From positions 17,147 through 81,146 of the forward strand of contig DNXO01000144.1 of NCBI GenBank assembly GCA_003506895.1: DNA of 64,000 bases, read 5' to 3'. Position numbers and translations under genes: made by a program. The notes under the pieces were generated by a model. It made no database searches, was not told the origin of the DNA, and was given only the letters and a program-made list of their open reading frames with translations. This document shows positions 9,189 through 18,538 of the stretch, piece after piece. Every line of letters begins with the position of its first letter. The first letter of the stretch is position 1. Source of the DNA: Acetobacteraceae bacterium. GTDB taxonomy: Bacteria > Pseudomonadota > Alphaproteobacteria > Acetobacterales > Acetobacteraceae.

Positions 9189-10753
9189 GCTCCCCATTGA
9201 TCCGGGCCGAACGCCCGTTGTTCGAAGGTGCCGACTGGGAATTCGGCACCATCCAACGCAGCTACGACGAGATCGAGAAGATCGCCCTGAAGGAAATGGG
9301 CCTCGACGTCTATACCAATCAGATCGAGGTCATCGGCACCGAACAGATGCTGGATGCGTATTCCTCGATCGGGATGCCGCTGTTCTACAAGCACTGGTCG
9401 TTTGGCAAGCACTTCTCCCGCAACGAGGCCCTGTACCGCGCCGGCATGCAGGGTCTGGCGTATGAGATCGTCATCAACTCCAACCCCTGCATCAGCTACA
9501 TCATGGAAGAGAACACCGCCATGATGCAGACGCTGGTGATGGCGCACGCTGCGTTCGGCCACAACCACTTCTTCAAGAACAACTACCTGTTCCAGCAGTG
9601 GACCGACGCCAATGGCATCCTGGACTATCTGGAGTTTGCCAAGGACTACATCATGTCCTGCGAAGAGCGATATGGCGAGGCGGCGGTCGAACGCCTGCTG
9701 GATGCCGCCCATGCGCTGATGCACAATGCCGTCCACAAATACCCCCGCAAGCGCGCCGCCGACCTGCGGTCGGAGGAGAAGCGGGAGCGAGAGCGGCGCG
9801 AACATGACGAGAAGGTCTTTAACGACCTGTGGCGCACGGTCCCGGGCAAGGAAAACGCCCGCCACGACCCGACGGCGGCGGAACAACGCAAGGCGCTGCT
9901 GGAACTGCCGCAGGAAAACATCCTGTACTTCATGGAGAAGTCCGCCCCTCGCCTGGCTCCGTGGCAGCGGGAGATTCTGCGTATCGTCCGCATCATCGCG
10001 CAATATTTCTATCCGCAGTCGCAGACCAAGGTGATGAACGAAGGCTGCGCGACCTACACCCACTACACGATCATGAACCGGCTGCATGAAAAAGGGCTGC
10101 TGACCGACGGCGCGATGGTGGAGTTCCTGTCATCGCATACCAACGTCGTGTTCCAGCCCGAATTCGACGACCGTCGCTATTCCGGGCTGAACCCCTATGC
10201 ATTGGGATTCGCGATGATGCAGGACATCGAGCGGATCTGCACGCTGCCGACGGCCGAGGACCAGCAATGGTTCCCGCACATCGCCGGCTGCAACGACCCG
10301 ATGAACGTCCTGCGCGACGTGTGGGCGAACTACCGCGACGAGAGCTTCATCCTGCAATACCTCAGCCCGCGGCTGGTTCGCCATTTCGGCCTGTTCCATG
10401 TGCTGGATGACGCGGACGAACCGAACCTGCGGGTCGAGGCGATTCATGACGAGCGCGGGTACCGCAAGATCAAGCAGGCGCTGGCAAAACAGTACGACGT
10501 GTCGTGGAACTCGGCTGATATCCAGGTCGTGGACGTCAATTTGGCCGGGGATCGCCGCCTGATTCTCCATCATCGCGCCCTGAACGGCGTGCTGCTGGAG
10601 GAAAAGGACGCTCGTCTGGTCCTTCAGCACCTTGCGGATATGTGGGGATATGACGTGCTGATGAAGGAGATCGACCCGGGGACGGAGGCGGTGCTGAGAG
10701 AGCACGCCGCGTCACCAAGGCCAGGAATCGTGCGGATCGAACCCACGAGTTGA
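9185..10753 (+). CDS. spoVR: SpoVR/YcgB family protein
   Basis: 522-residue SpoVR-like protein, almost certainly cytoplasmic. Family features include the early ADWEFGTIQRSYDEIEKIA segment, the Asn/His-rich stretch around AHAAFGHNHFFKNN, the central NEGCATYTHYTIMNRLHEKG and the C-terminal dimer-like half. The start at 9185 overlaps the DUF444 stop by four bases; an in-frame ATG at 9053 lies inside yeaH and is not credible. Despite the name, conservation here in a non-sporulating lineage points to a general stress role with PrkA and DUF444. A weak 8-bp stem (10786-10793/10807-10814) follows the gene. Confidence 0.94.
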   Translation: MSSPLIRAERPLFEGADWEFGTIQRSYDEIEKIALKEMGLDVYTNQIEVIGTEQMLDAYSSIGMPLFYKHWSFGKHFSRNEALYRAGMQGLAYEIVINSNPCISYIMEENTAMMQTLVMAHAAFGHNHFFKNNYLFQQWTDANGILDYLEFAKDYIMSCEERYGEAAVERLLDAAHALMHNAVHKYPRKRAADLRSEEKRERERREHDEKVFNDLWRTVPGKENARHDPTAAEQRKALLELPQENILYFMEKSAPRLAPWQREILRIVRIIAQYFYPQSQTKVMNEGCATYTHYTIMNRLHEKGLLTDGAMVEFLSSHTNVVFQPEFDDRRYSGLNPYALGFAMMQDIERICTLPTAEDQQWFPHIAGCNDPMNVLRDVWANYRDESFILQYLSPRLVRHFGLFHVLDDADEPNLRVEAIHDERGYRKIKQALAKQYDVSWNSADIQVVDVNLAGDRRLILHHRALNGVLLEEKDARLVLQHLADMWGYDVLMKEIDPGTEAVLREHAASPRPGIVRIEPTS

Positions 10754-10803
10754 AATAGGCATGTGTTCGAGGACCGGTATCGACCCGGCGATCGGCGACG
10801 GCG

Positions 10804-12060
10804 TCAGATCGCCGCGTCGCTGTCGCCCGTCGCGATGACAGTTCGCTCCACGTTCGGGTTCCGACGCAGCAACACCAGCATCAGCGCCATCCCGGGTAGT
10901 GCCCCGGCCATACAGATGACGTAGAACCAGGACCAACCCAACGCCCCGGCCATCACGCCGGACGCCCCGCCGATCGTGTGGATTGCCAGCGCCGGCACCG
11001 ACGACAACAGGGCATACTGGGTCGCCGCGAACTCCCGCGCGCACAAAGCCGACAGGAAGGTCAGGAACGCCGCATCGGCGAGGCCCTGGGCAAACGCCTC
11101 GGCTACCACGGTCGCGTAGAGCACGTCGTGCTGGCCCGGTGACAGCGACAATACCACGTACATTGCCATCGCGAGGGTCTGGGCCCAGCCGGTGATGAGC
11201 AGGGCGCGTCCGACGCCGATCCGCACCACCAACCAACCGCCGAAGGTAATACCAACCAGTGTGCCGCCTAATGAAAACGGCCCGGTTCCGGCAATCGCCG
11301 CCTTGTCGAAAGTCAGCGCCCGGTAAAACGGCGCGGTCATGATACCCGCCATTGCCTCACCGAGCTTGAACAGGGCAACGAAGGCCAGCACCAGAAGCGC
11401 GGACGGCCGGACCAGGAACGACCGCACGGGTTCGATGACCGCCTGCCGCAGGCCGCGCCTGGGTGCGGCTTCACCGCCTTCCTCGCGGCGCGCCGCCAGC
11501 GTCACCAGCGTTCCGGCGATGACCAGCGCAGCCACCCCCAGCAGCGCCGTATGCCACCCGACCGAGGCCGAGGCCGCGATGACCCCAGTGGTGGAGATCA
11601 ACAGTGCGACCCGGTATCCCCAGACATAGACCGCGAGCGCGAGGCCCTGGCGGACCGGCGGAAATACCTCGATCCGCCACGCGTCGATCGCGATGTCCTG
11701 CGTCGCCGACAGCAACGCCACGCAGGTCGCGGCGGCGAACGCCGCCATGGGTGCCGAACCCGGATCGGACAAAGCCAGTGCGATAGCGGCAACCCCGAGC
11801 ATCGGTTGTACCACCAGCAGCCACCCGCGGCGGCGCCCGAACCCGCGCAGCGCGGCGAACGGAGGCGGCTGGTCCAGCAGGGGCGACCAGAGAAACTTCA
11901 GCGAATAGGCAAGGCCGATCCAGGCGGTCAGGCCGACCACGGCCAAACCCGCGCCGCTGTCGGACAGCCAAAGCCGGAAGGTAAAACCGGAAAGCGGAAG
12001 CGGCAGCCCGGAGAGGAACCCGTAGGCCGCCATCGCCGCCAGTTGGCGATCGAACCGCAT
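10804..12060 (-). CDS. AmpG-like major facilitator permease
   Basis: 418-residue membrane protein with about 12 hydrophobic helices. The N-terminus (YGFLSGLPLPLSGFTFRLW) and following WIGLAYSLKFLWSPLLD match the AmpG/PAT group of MFS transporters. Classical AmpG imports anhydro-muropeptides for cell-wall recycling and, in some species, beta-lactamase induction. No ampC/ampR or recycling amidase lies next to it, so the substrate is inferred only from family. ATG at 12060 shares a base with the stop of the upstream acetyltransferase gene (TGATG), so they are co-translated. Confidence 0.85.
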   Translation of the reverse strand: MRFDRQLAAMAAYGFLSGLPLPLSGFTFRLWLSDSGAGLAVVGLTAWIGLAYSLKFLWSPLLDQPPPFAALRGFGRRRGWLLVVQPMLGVAAIALALSDPGSAPMAAFAAATCVALLSATQDIAIDAWRIEVFPPVRQGLALAVYVWGYRVALLISTTGVIAASASVGWHTALLGVAALVIAGTLVTLAARREEGGEAAPRRGLRQAVIEPVRSFLVRPSALLVLAFVALFKLGEAMAGIMTAPFYRALTFDKAAIAGTGPFSLGGTLVGITFGGWLVVRIGVGRALLITGWAQTLAMAMYVVLSLSPGQHDVLYATVVAEAFAQGLADAAFLTFLSALCAREFAATQYALLSSVPALAIHTIGGASGVMAGALGWSWFYVICMAGALPGMALMLVLLRRNPNVERTVIATGDSDAAI

Positions 12061-12578
12061 CAAGTGGGCAGGTTCGTGTCGCCCTTGCCCAGCGGACGCT
12101 GCATCGTCACCACATCCAGCCAGCGTCCGAACTTCATGCCGGCCGACTTCATCGTGCCGATCATGTGGAACCCCAGGCTGGCATGCACACCGATCGACCC
12201 GACATTCTCGGAGTCGCCGATCACCGCGATCATCTGCCTCAGGCCGGCCGCCGTCGCCAGTTCGATCAGTCTTACGACCAGCGCCTTGCCGACGCCCTGT
12301 CCGCGCACGTCCTCACGGACGTAGATGCTGTCTTCCACGGTAAACCGGTACGCCGACCGCTCCCGGAACGGCGCGTAATAACCGTATCCAAGTACCCCCG
12401 TGGCGTCCGACGCGACCAACCAGACATAGCCCCGATCCACAACCTTCTTGAACCTGGCAGTCATCTCCTCCACCGACGGAGGTTCCTCCTCGAACGTCCC
12501 CGTGCCATGCAGGACGTGATGCGCGTAGATTGCCTGGATATCAGGTATATCGGCGAACGTCGCGTTGCGGATGTCCAT
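12060..12578 (-). CDS. GNAT N-acetyltransferase, phosphinothricin-acetyltransferase-like
   Basis: 172-residue GNAT enzyme. The N-terminus DIRNATFADIPDIQAIYAHH and the TGTFEEEPPS segment are typical of the Pat/Bar/MddA group, which acetylates phosphinothricin, methionine sulfoximine or related amino acids. The acetyl-CoA loop is present as VREDVRGQGVGKAL, with the usual SLGF(H)xxG C-terminal strand (HASLGFHMIGTMKSAGMKF). The start at 12578 is chosen over an ATG-type start 123 bases upstream because it gives the family N-terminus. The actual substrate cannot be read from sequence. Confidence 0.87.
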   Translation of the reverse strand: MDIRNATFADIPDIQAIYAHHVLHGTGTFEEEPPSVEEMTARFKKVVDRGYVWLVASDATGVLGYGYYAPFRERSAYRFTVEDSIYVREDVRGQGVGKALVVRLIELATAAGLRQMIAVIGDSENVGSIGVHASLGFHMIGTMKSAGMKFGRWLDVVTMQRPLGKGDTNLPT

Positions 12579-13026
12579 CCCGGTTTGCTCCCATCGGTCG
12601 AAGTCGCAACATAACCATAAATCACAGCAATGACGACGGTCCCCAGCATCTTGCCGGTCTGTAACCATTCGTCGTTTGGCAACCGGCCGCTCACGTGGCA
12701 AAAGGCGCCGTGATGAAGCGGAAATCCTCCCTGTGGATTTTCAATCCACACGTGTATTCTGTCCTATATCGAGGCAAGTTCACTCTCGAAATTAAGATTT
12801 CGGTTGGTTTTTGGCGTCAGCTTCGACATACTCGAAATTGTGATCGAACGGTCGCCGAGATAATGGCGACCTCGGGGATGCGATCTATTAACTCGGCCCA
12901 TCCGATAAGGGCTTCAATGGGTGCCGCAGTCGCGCGTCCGTGTTATCAACCTGGCCAGGCGCCGAGGGTATCGGGGTCCCACCCCGGCCTCGATAATGCC
13001 TGATACGCCGCTAGAAGGGTTCGCTC
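12579..13026. other. Leader region of the secretion locus with three stem-loops
   Basis: This 448-base gap is AT-richer than its neighbours and holds no convincing gene. Three perfect or near-perfect inverted repeats are visible: 12732-12750 (8-bp stem, TTC loop), 12850-12871 (GGTCGCC/GGCGACC, 8-base loop) and a two-part stem at 12963-12992 (CGAGG/CCTCG outside, CGGGGT/ACCCCG inside). The last ends about 20 bases before the ribosome-binding site GAAGGG (13014-13019) of the ABC exporter gene. They could be operators, a structured leader or terminators of a small transcript. Confidence 0.5.
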
Positions 13027-15333
13027 GTGGATATATCTGACGGATACACACCCGGGCCACTGGGCCATGGCCGCACGTCCGTGGCCGAGGCTGGCGGCGG
13101 CGGCGCATCGGGTGCTGGTATGTCGGCGGCGAATGAGGGTGAAGGACGCGGCCCGATCCACCCGCGCCTGCTCGCGATGATGATGGCCGCCAGATACTTC
13201 GGCCTTGACCTTGATCCCAACGAATTCCGCGCCGGGCCCGGCGATACCCTTCCAACCGCCGCCGCCCTTTCCGCCTGGGCACAGAGCAGCGGCATGTGGT
13301 CGCGCGCCCTGCGCCTGCGCTGGCGTCATCTGTTCACCGTTGGCGGCAACGGCCCCGTCATCCTGCTGTTCAACGACGGCTCTGCCGGCCTGCTGATCGG
13401 CGCGAACGCCCAACAGAAAGTGGTCTTGGTCCGCGACCCGCGTGCGCCGGAAGCCGATCCGCCGGTCCCCGTCGACGAAATGCGGCTGAATGAGGTCTGG
13501 GGCGGTGAGGCCGTGCTGCTGCGCGCCGAACGCTCGCAGGCCGAGGCCGATCCGCCGTTCACCATGCGCTGGCTCGCCAGCGTCGTGCTGAAGGAAAAGA
13601 AGCACCTCGTTGACTTGGTGGTCGCCTCGTTCGCGATCAGCGTGCTGACCATCCTGCCACCGCTTCTCGTCATGCAGGTGGTGGACCGGGTGCTGTCCCA
13701 CCACAGCTATTCGACGCTGTTCCTGATTTCGCTGATCCTCGGCGTCTCGGTTTTATACGAAACCCTCCTGGGCTACGCCCGCCGCTTGATCATATTGGTC
13801 GTCGGCGTCCGTACTGACGCCAAGCTCAGCCTGCACGTCTTCAACCGGCTGATCCGGCTGCCACTCGATTACTTCGAACGGCATCCCGCTGGTGAAACGA
13901 TGTACAAGGTCGGACAGATGAACAAGGTCCGGGAGTTCATGACCGGCAAGCTCATGACGACGTTGCTCGACATGATCACGTTGCTTTTTCTGCTCCCGCT
14001 GTTGTTCTGGTTGAACGCGACGCTGGCCTGGATCGTCCTTGTATGCGCAACGATGATCATGCTGATCATCCTGGCCTATCTCCGCCCGATGCGGACCATC
14101 TTTGGCAAGGTGATCAATGCCGAAACGCTGAAGAACGCCGCGCTGGGTGAGACGATCTTCGGCATCAAGACGGTGAAGTCCCTGGCGCTGGAACCGCAAC
14201 GCAGGGCGCTGTGGGACGAACGCACCGCCGAGGTCGGCAAGTGGCGCATGGAAATGGGCAAGCTGTCGAACTGGCCGCAGACGCTGGTGACGCCGATCGA
14301 GCGGTTCATGTGGATGGGTGTCATCCTCGTGGGTGCATACATCGCCTTGTCCGATACCACCGGTTACATGGTCGGTGGCCTGTTCGCCTTCATGATGCTG
14401 TCCCAGCGGGTCAGCCAGCCACTGGTCGGCCTCGCTCGCCTGATCGAGGAGTGGGAAGAAGTCGGCGCATCGATGGGACAGGCGGCCGATGTTCTAAACC
14501 GTCCGCTGGAAGACTCGGCCAACGGCGGCCTGCGTCCCAAGTTCGCCGGCGCCGTGACGTTCGAGGACGTAACCTTCACCTACTCGGGCACCAAACTGCC
14601 GGCGCTCGACCGCCTCAGCTTCTCGATCCCGCCTGGCACCATGCTTGGCCTGGTCGGCCGCTCCGGTTCGGGTAAATCGACCGCGACACGGCTGCTTCAG
14701 GGTATCAACCGCGAGTATTCCGGCTTCATCAAGATCGATGGCGCCGACATGCGGGAGATCAACCTGCGGCATCTGCGCTCCAGCTTCGGCGTCGTGCTGC
14801 AGGAAAACTTCCTGTTCCGTGGGTCGATCCGCGACAACATCCTGGCGGGCCGCCCCGGCCTGACGCTGGAGGATGCAATCCGAGCGGCGCGTCTGGCGGG
14901 GGCCGAGGAGTTCATCGAGCGCATGCCGAACGGCTACGAAACCTACATCGAGGAGGGATCGCCCAACCTATCGGGTGGTCAACGTCAGCGACTCGCTATC
15001 GCCCGCGCCCTGATCACCGACCCGCGTATCCTGATCCTGGACGAAGCCACCAGCGCGCTCGACCCGGAATCCGAGGCTTTGGTTAACGCCAACCTGCTTC
15101 GGATCGCCCGTGGCCGAACGATGGTGATCGTGTCCCACCGCCTGTCGTCGCTGGTTAACTGCGACCAGATCATGGTGTTGGAACGCGGCAAGCTCATGGA
15201 TATCGGCCCCCATTCCGTGCTGCTGGAGCGTTGCGCGATCTATCGCACCCTCTGGAACCAGCAGAACCGTCACATGCAAACTGAAGGTACAGGTCATGCA
15301 GCTCCTGCCCCGACCCTCCTCCAAGGCGATTAG
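13027..15333 (+). CDS. Type I secretion-type ABC exporter (permease fused to ATPase)
   Basis: 768-residue inner-membrane exporter. After a Gly/Ala-rich N-terminus, residues ~38-170 resemble the C39 peptidase-like domain of HlyB-type transporters but lack a catalytic cysteine, so it should not cleave a leader. A six-helix ABC membrane domain (~180-470) follows, then an ATPase with Walker A GLVGRSGSGKST (541-552), signature LSGGQ (648-652) and Walker B LILDE (Asp672, Glu673). The GTG start at 13027 has GAAGGG seven bases upstream; ATG at 13120 is an alternative. It overlaps the HlyD-type adaptor gene by 38 bases. Substrate unknown; no RTX protein is nearby. Confidence 0.9.
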   Translation: MDISDGYTPGPLGHGRTSVAEAGGGGASGAGMSAANEGEGRGPIHPRLLAMMMAARYFGLDLDPNEFRAGPGDTLPTAAALSAWAQSSGMWSRALRLRWRHLFTVGGNGPVILLFNDGSAGLLIGANAQQKVVLVRDPRAPEADPPVPVDEMRLNEVWGGEAVLLRAERSQAEADPPFTMRWLASVVLKEKKHLVDLVVASFAISVLTILPPLLVMQVVDRVLSHHSYSTLFLISLILGVSVLYETLLGYARRLIILVVGVRTDAKLSLHVFNRLIRLPLDYFERHPAGETMYKVGQMNKVREFMTGKLMTTLLDMITLLFLLPLLFWLNATLAWIVLVCATMIMLIILAYLRPMRTIFGKVINAETLKNAALGETIFGIKTVKSLALEPQRRALWDERTAEVGKWRMEMGKLSNWPQTLVTPIERFMWMGVILVGAYIALSDTTGYMVGGLFAFMMLSQRVSQPLVGLARLIEEWEEVGASMGQAADVLNRPLEDSANGGLRPKFAGAVTFEDVTFTYSGTKLPALDRLSFSIPPGTMLGLVGRSGSGKSTATRLLQGINREYSGFIKIDGADMREINLRHLRSSFGVVLQENFLFRGSIRDNILAGRPGLTLEDAIRAARLAGAEEFIERMPNGYETYIEEGSPNLSGGQRQRLAIARALITDPRILILDEATSALDPESEALVNANLLRIARGRTMVIVSHRLSSLVNCDQIMVLERGKLMDIGPHSVLLERCAIYRTLWNQQNRHMQTEGTGHAAPAPTLLQGD

Positions 15334-16705
15334 TACGACAATGGAGGACCGGCTGGACCCGACCTTGCCGGTCATCCTGGAGTACCAGTCCCCGTCCACC
15401 GCGATCGTCAACATGCCGATGCCGCGCATCGCGCGCGGCTTTACCTGGGCCTTCAGCAGCATGGTCGCGCTGCTCGTCACCATCGCCAGCGTGGTGAAAG
15501 TGGATCGCGTGGTCAGCGCTAACGGCGTCGTCGTGGCCCGCGCCCCAACGATCGTGGTTCAGCCACTGGAAACCGCGATCGTCCGCTCGATCGACGTGAA
15601 TCCCGGCGACACCGTTCACGCCGGCCAGGTGCTCGCGCGGCTCGACCCGACTTTCGCGACAGCCGACATGGGCGCACTCGTGGCCCAGGTCTCGACGTTG
15701 CAGGCCCAGGTCTCGCGGATCCAGGCCGAGGTGGAGAACCGCCCGTTCAGCTACACCGGACTCGATCCAAACATGGCTTTGCAGGCCTCGATCTTTGGCC
15801 AGCGCCAAGCCGAGTTCAATTTCAAGATCGAGAACTACCAGCAGAAGATCGACAGCCTGTCCGCGACGATCGCCCGAGCCAGCGCCGATATCACCAATTT
15901 CACCGACCGCTTGAACTACGCCCGCACGCTGGAAGGGATGCGTAAGGAACTCGAACATCTGAACGTCGGTTCCAAGATCAACACCTTGGCGGCGATGGAC
16001 TCCCGGGTGCAAATGCAGGCTGGCCTCGACACCGCCCATCAGCAGCAGCTTGGTGCCCAGCGCGATCTGGCCGCCATGATCGCCGAACGGAACGGCTATA
16101 TCCAGAATTGGCATGCCGAACTCGCAGACAAGCTGACCGATGCCCTGGGCAAGCTGTCGGATGCCCGCGAGTCGCTGAACAAGGCCCAGTTGCGCCGCCA
16201 GTTGGTCGAATTGCGCGCGGAGCAGGACGGCACCGTTCTGACCGTCAGCAAGGTGTCGGTCGGATCGGTACTCAACCCCGGTCAGCAGTTCATCACCCTG
16301 GTGCCGACCGACGCCCCACTGGAAGTCGAAGCGAACGTCGACGGCAAGGACGATGGCTACATCGGGGTCGGGGATAAGGTCGACATCAAGTTCGATACGT
16401 TTCCCTACTCCCGCTATGGCCTCGCTCATGGCGTCGTGCGGGTCGTCAGCCCGGACAGCTTCAGCGCGCAGGATGAATCGCGGAATCCGACCGGGGCTGT
16501 CCCGGTGGCGAATAACCAGAACGGCGTGTGGTACCGCACCCGGCTGACGCTGGACGATATCGCGCTGCACGATACGCCGCCCAATTTCCACCTGACCCCC
16601 GGCATGCCGGTCGCCGCCGATATCCGTGTCGGCAAGCAGACCATGATGCACTACATGCTTGGAAAAATGATCCCCTTGGCCACCGAAGGCATGCGGGAGC
16701 CGTAA
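15296..16705 (+). CDS. HlyD-family membrane fusion protein of type I secretion
   Basis: 469-residue periplasmic adaptor: short cytoplasmic N-terminus, one membrane helix (FSSMVALLVTIASVV, ~residues 53-67), biotinyl-lipoyl half-motif (VVQPLETAIVRSIDVNPGD), a long alpha-hairpin (~130-310) and a beta-barrel domain (~320-460). Such proteins link the ABC exporter to an outer-membrane TolC-like channel. No channel gene is seen here, so a TolC encoded elsewhere is expected. The ATG at 15296 lies inside the exporter gene; a later ATG at 15341 would still leave the helix intact. Confidence 0.92.
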   Translation: MQLLPRPSSKAISTTMEDRLDPTLPVILEYQSPSTAIVNMPMPRIARGFTWAFSSMVALLVTIASVVKVDRVVSANGVVVARAPTIVVQPLETAIVRSIDVNPGDTVHAGQVLARLDPTFATADMGALVAQVSTLQAQVSRIQAEVENRPFSYTGLDPNMALQASIFGQRQAEFNFKIENYQQKIDSLSATIARASADITNFTDRLNYARTLEGMRKELEHLNVGSKINTLAAMDSRVQMQAGLDTAHQQQLGAQRDLAAMIAERNGYIQNWHAELADKLTDALGKLSDARESLNKAQLRRQLVELRAEQDGTVLTVSKVSVGSVLNPGQQFITLVPTDAPLEVEANVDGKDDGYIGVGDKVDIKFDTFPYSRYGLAHGVVRVVSPDSFSAQDESRNPTGAVPVANNQNGVWYRTRLTLDDIALHDTPPNFHLTPGMPVAADIRVGKQTMMHYMLGKMIPLATEGMREP

Positions 16706-16735
16706 GGCCCCGCACCCGAAGGACGCATCCGACAT

Positions 16736-18535
16736 ATGTCTTTACTCGACAAGGTCATCGGCGGATTTTCCCCCGGCGCGTCACTGCGCCGGGGCATCCT
16801 GCTTCTGGAACGGGGCGACGCAAAAGGCGCCTTCGCGCTGTTCTCGCGCGCTGCCCGGGCCAATATCCCGGAAGCCGAATTCCGCGTGGGCCGCTGCTAT
16901 CTGGAAGGGGCAGGTGTCCCGCCCAGCAGAGCCGATGGTGTGCGGTGGGTCGAGCGGGCGGCCGATAAGGGCTATGTCGAAGCGCAGGCCCTGCTGGCGA
17001 CGCTGTGCCTGCACGGGATGGCGCCTGGTTTCGCTAACAGCGGCATCGGCACGGGCGCGGGCCTGTTCGGCGGTCAGACCGCCGCCGAACCGGATTATCC
17101 GACCGCGGCGAAGTGGGCGAGGCGCGCAGCCGAAGCCGGCTCCGCCGATGGCCAGGCCGTCCTCGGCTTCATCCTGACCTCGGGTCCGGAAAATTTGCGT
17201 AATGTCGAGGAAGGTGACCGCTGGTACGAAAAATCAGCCGCCGGCGGCTGCCCCCAAGGCCAACTCGGCTGGGCCCTGGTTCTGGCACGCGACACCAGCA
17301 AGCCCGGCGTCCAGGAAGAACTGATCAAGCATCTGGGTCAGGCGGCCGAGAACGGCCTCGCCACGGCGCTTTACCTCTACGGCATGGTCCTGGAACGTGG
17401 GCTTGGCGTCCCCCAGGACCGCGCCGCCGCGGCGGCTTGCTACAAGCAAGGGGCGGAAAAAGGCAATCGCGGCGCCCAGGCGCGCTGGGGATACGCCCTG
17501 ATGGAGGGCAACGGTGTCGAAAAGAACCTGACCGAGGGTGAATCCTGGCTGCGCCGGGCGGCATTGGCCGGCGACCCCGAGGCCGCCGCTCTGGTTGGCG
17601 ATATCTATGCCAAAGGCGGAAGTCTACCGCCCAACTATGCCGAGGCCGCGATGTGGTTCCGCCGGGCGGCGGATGCCAACCATAAGGGTGCCGCGCGCGC
17701 ATTGGGCATGCTCCACCTTACCGGCGCGGGCGTCCCGCGCGATCAGGAAGAAGCCGCGAAGCTGTTCAGCCTCGCCGCCCAGGCGGGCGATGCCGCATCC
17801 CATGTTGACCTGGGTAATCTGCTGCTGCGCGGTCACGGCGACGAGCAGGACCAGATCCGCACCCGCTCCTGGTTCGAACAGGCCGCGGCGTCGGGCGATC
17901 TTATCGCCGCGTTCAATTTCGGCGTATGCCTCGCCGAGGGTGTCGGCATCGAACGCGACGACCGCAAGGCAGCCGAATGGCTGCGCCGGGCCGCCGACGG
18001 CGTGGTCAACGCGCAGTACTGGTATGGCCGCATGCTGGTGGAAGGCCGCGGCGTGGAGGCCAACCCCGAGGAAGGCCGCATATGGATCGCCAAGGCCGCG
18101 GAAATCGGCATGATCGAGGCCGAGGTCATGCTGGCGGATATGATGCTTTCCGGACGCGGCGGGCCGAAGGACCATCCGGCAGCCCTGGCGCTGTTCGAAA
18201 AGGCCGCGGGCCGCGGTCATGTCGGCGCAATGTTCGCGGTCGGTGCGATGTATGGCGGCGGCCACGACGTCCCGTGGGACAGGGTCGCGGCCCAGCGTTG
18301 GTTCCGCGCCGCCGCCGAACGCGGCCACCCCTATGCCCAGATGATGCTGGGTCGCTATCTCGCCCGGAACCTGGCCGGCGAACAGGATATCGAGCAGGCT
18401 CGGCGTTGGACCGAACGTGCTGTCGCCCAAGGTCTTCAGGACGCGAAGGCCGACCTTGCCGCGCTCCCGCCGCCCGTGGACCCGGATGGCGCCGCATCGC
18501 CTGAGGATACAGCGACCCGGGCAGCGGGCGACTGA
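16736..18535 (+). CDS. Sel1-repeat (SLR) protein
   Basis: 599-residue protein built almost wholly from ~36-residue Sel1-like repeats, roughly fourteen of them, with the pattern A...G...A...lG.my..G.gv..d...A..w...AA. The final repeats are cleanest (RGHVGAMFAVGAMYGGGHDV). No signal peptide or membrane helix is seen, so it is probably a cytoplasmic scaffold. It is 30 bases downstream of the adaptor gene and three bases before the large glycosyltransferase, so it likely organises or regulates the export/glycosylation proteins. That role is inference; Sel1 proteins have very varied partners. Confidence 0.9.
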   Translation: MSLLDKVIGGFSPGASLRRGILLLERGDAKGAFALFSRAARANIPEAEFRVGRCYLEGAGVPPSRADGVRWVERAADKGYVEAQALLATLCLHGMAPGFANSGIGTGAGLFGGQTAAEPDYPTAAKWARRAAEAGSADGQAVLGFILTSGPENLRNVEEGDRWYEKSAAGGCPQGQLGWALVLARDTSKPGVQEELIKHLGQAAENGLATALYLYGMVLERGLGVPQDRAAAAACYKQGAEKGNRGAQARWGYALMEGNGVEKNLTEGESWLRRAALAGDPEAAALVGDIYAKGGSLPPNYAEAAMWFRRAADANHKGAARALGMLHLTGAGVPRDQEEAAKLFSLAAQAGDAASHVDLGNLLLRGHGDEQDQIRTRSWFEQAAASGDLIAAFNFGVCLAEGVGIERDDRKAAEWLRRAADGVVNAQYWYGRMLVEGRGVEANPEEGRIWIAKAAEIGMIEAEVMLADMMLSGRGGPKDHPAALALFEKAAGRGHVGAMFAVGAMYGGGHDVPWDRVAAQRWFRAAAERGHPYAQMMLGRYLARNLAGEQDIEQARRWTERAVAQGLQDAKADLAALPPPVDPDGAASPEDTATRAAGD

Positions 18536-18538
18536 CCC

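Noticed and set aside
9185..10753. Sporulation role for SpoVR and YhbH-like genes
   Set aside because: No other sporulation gene is seen and the family set fits a proteobacterial stress operon.
13040..13530. Functional C39 leader peptidase at the exporter N-terminus
   Set aside because: No catalytic Cys in the expected position; it reads as a degenerate, HlyB-like domain.
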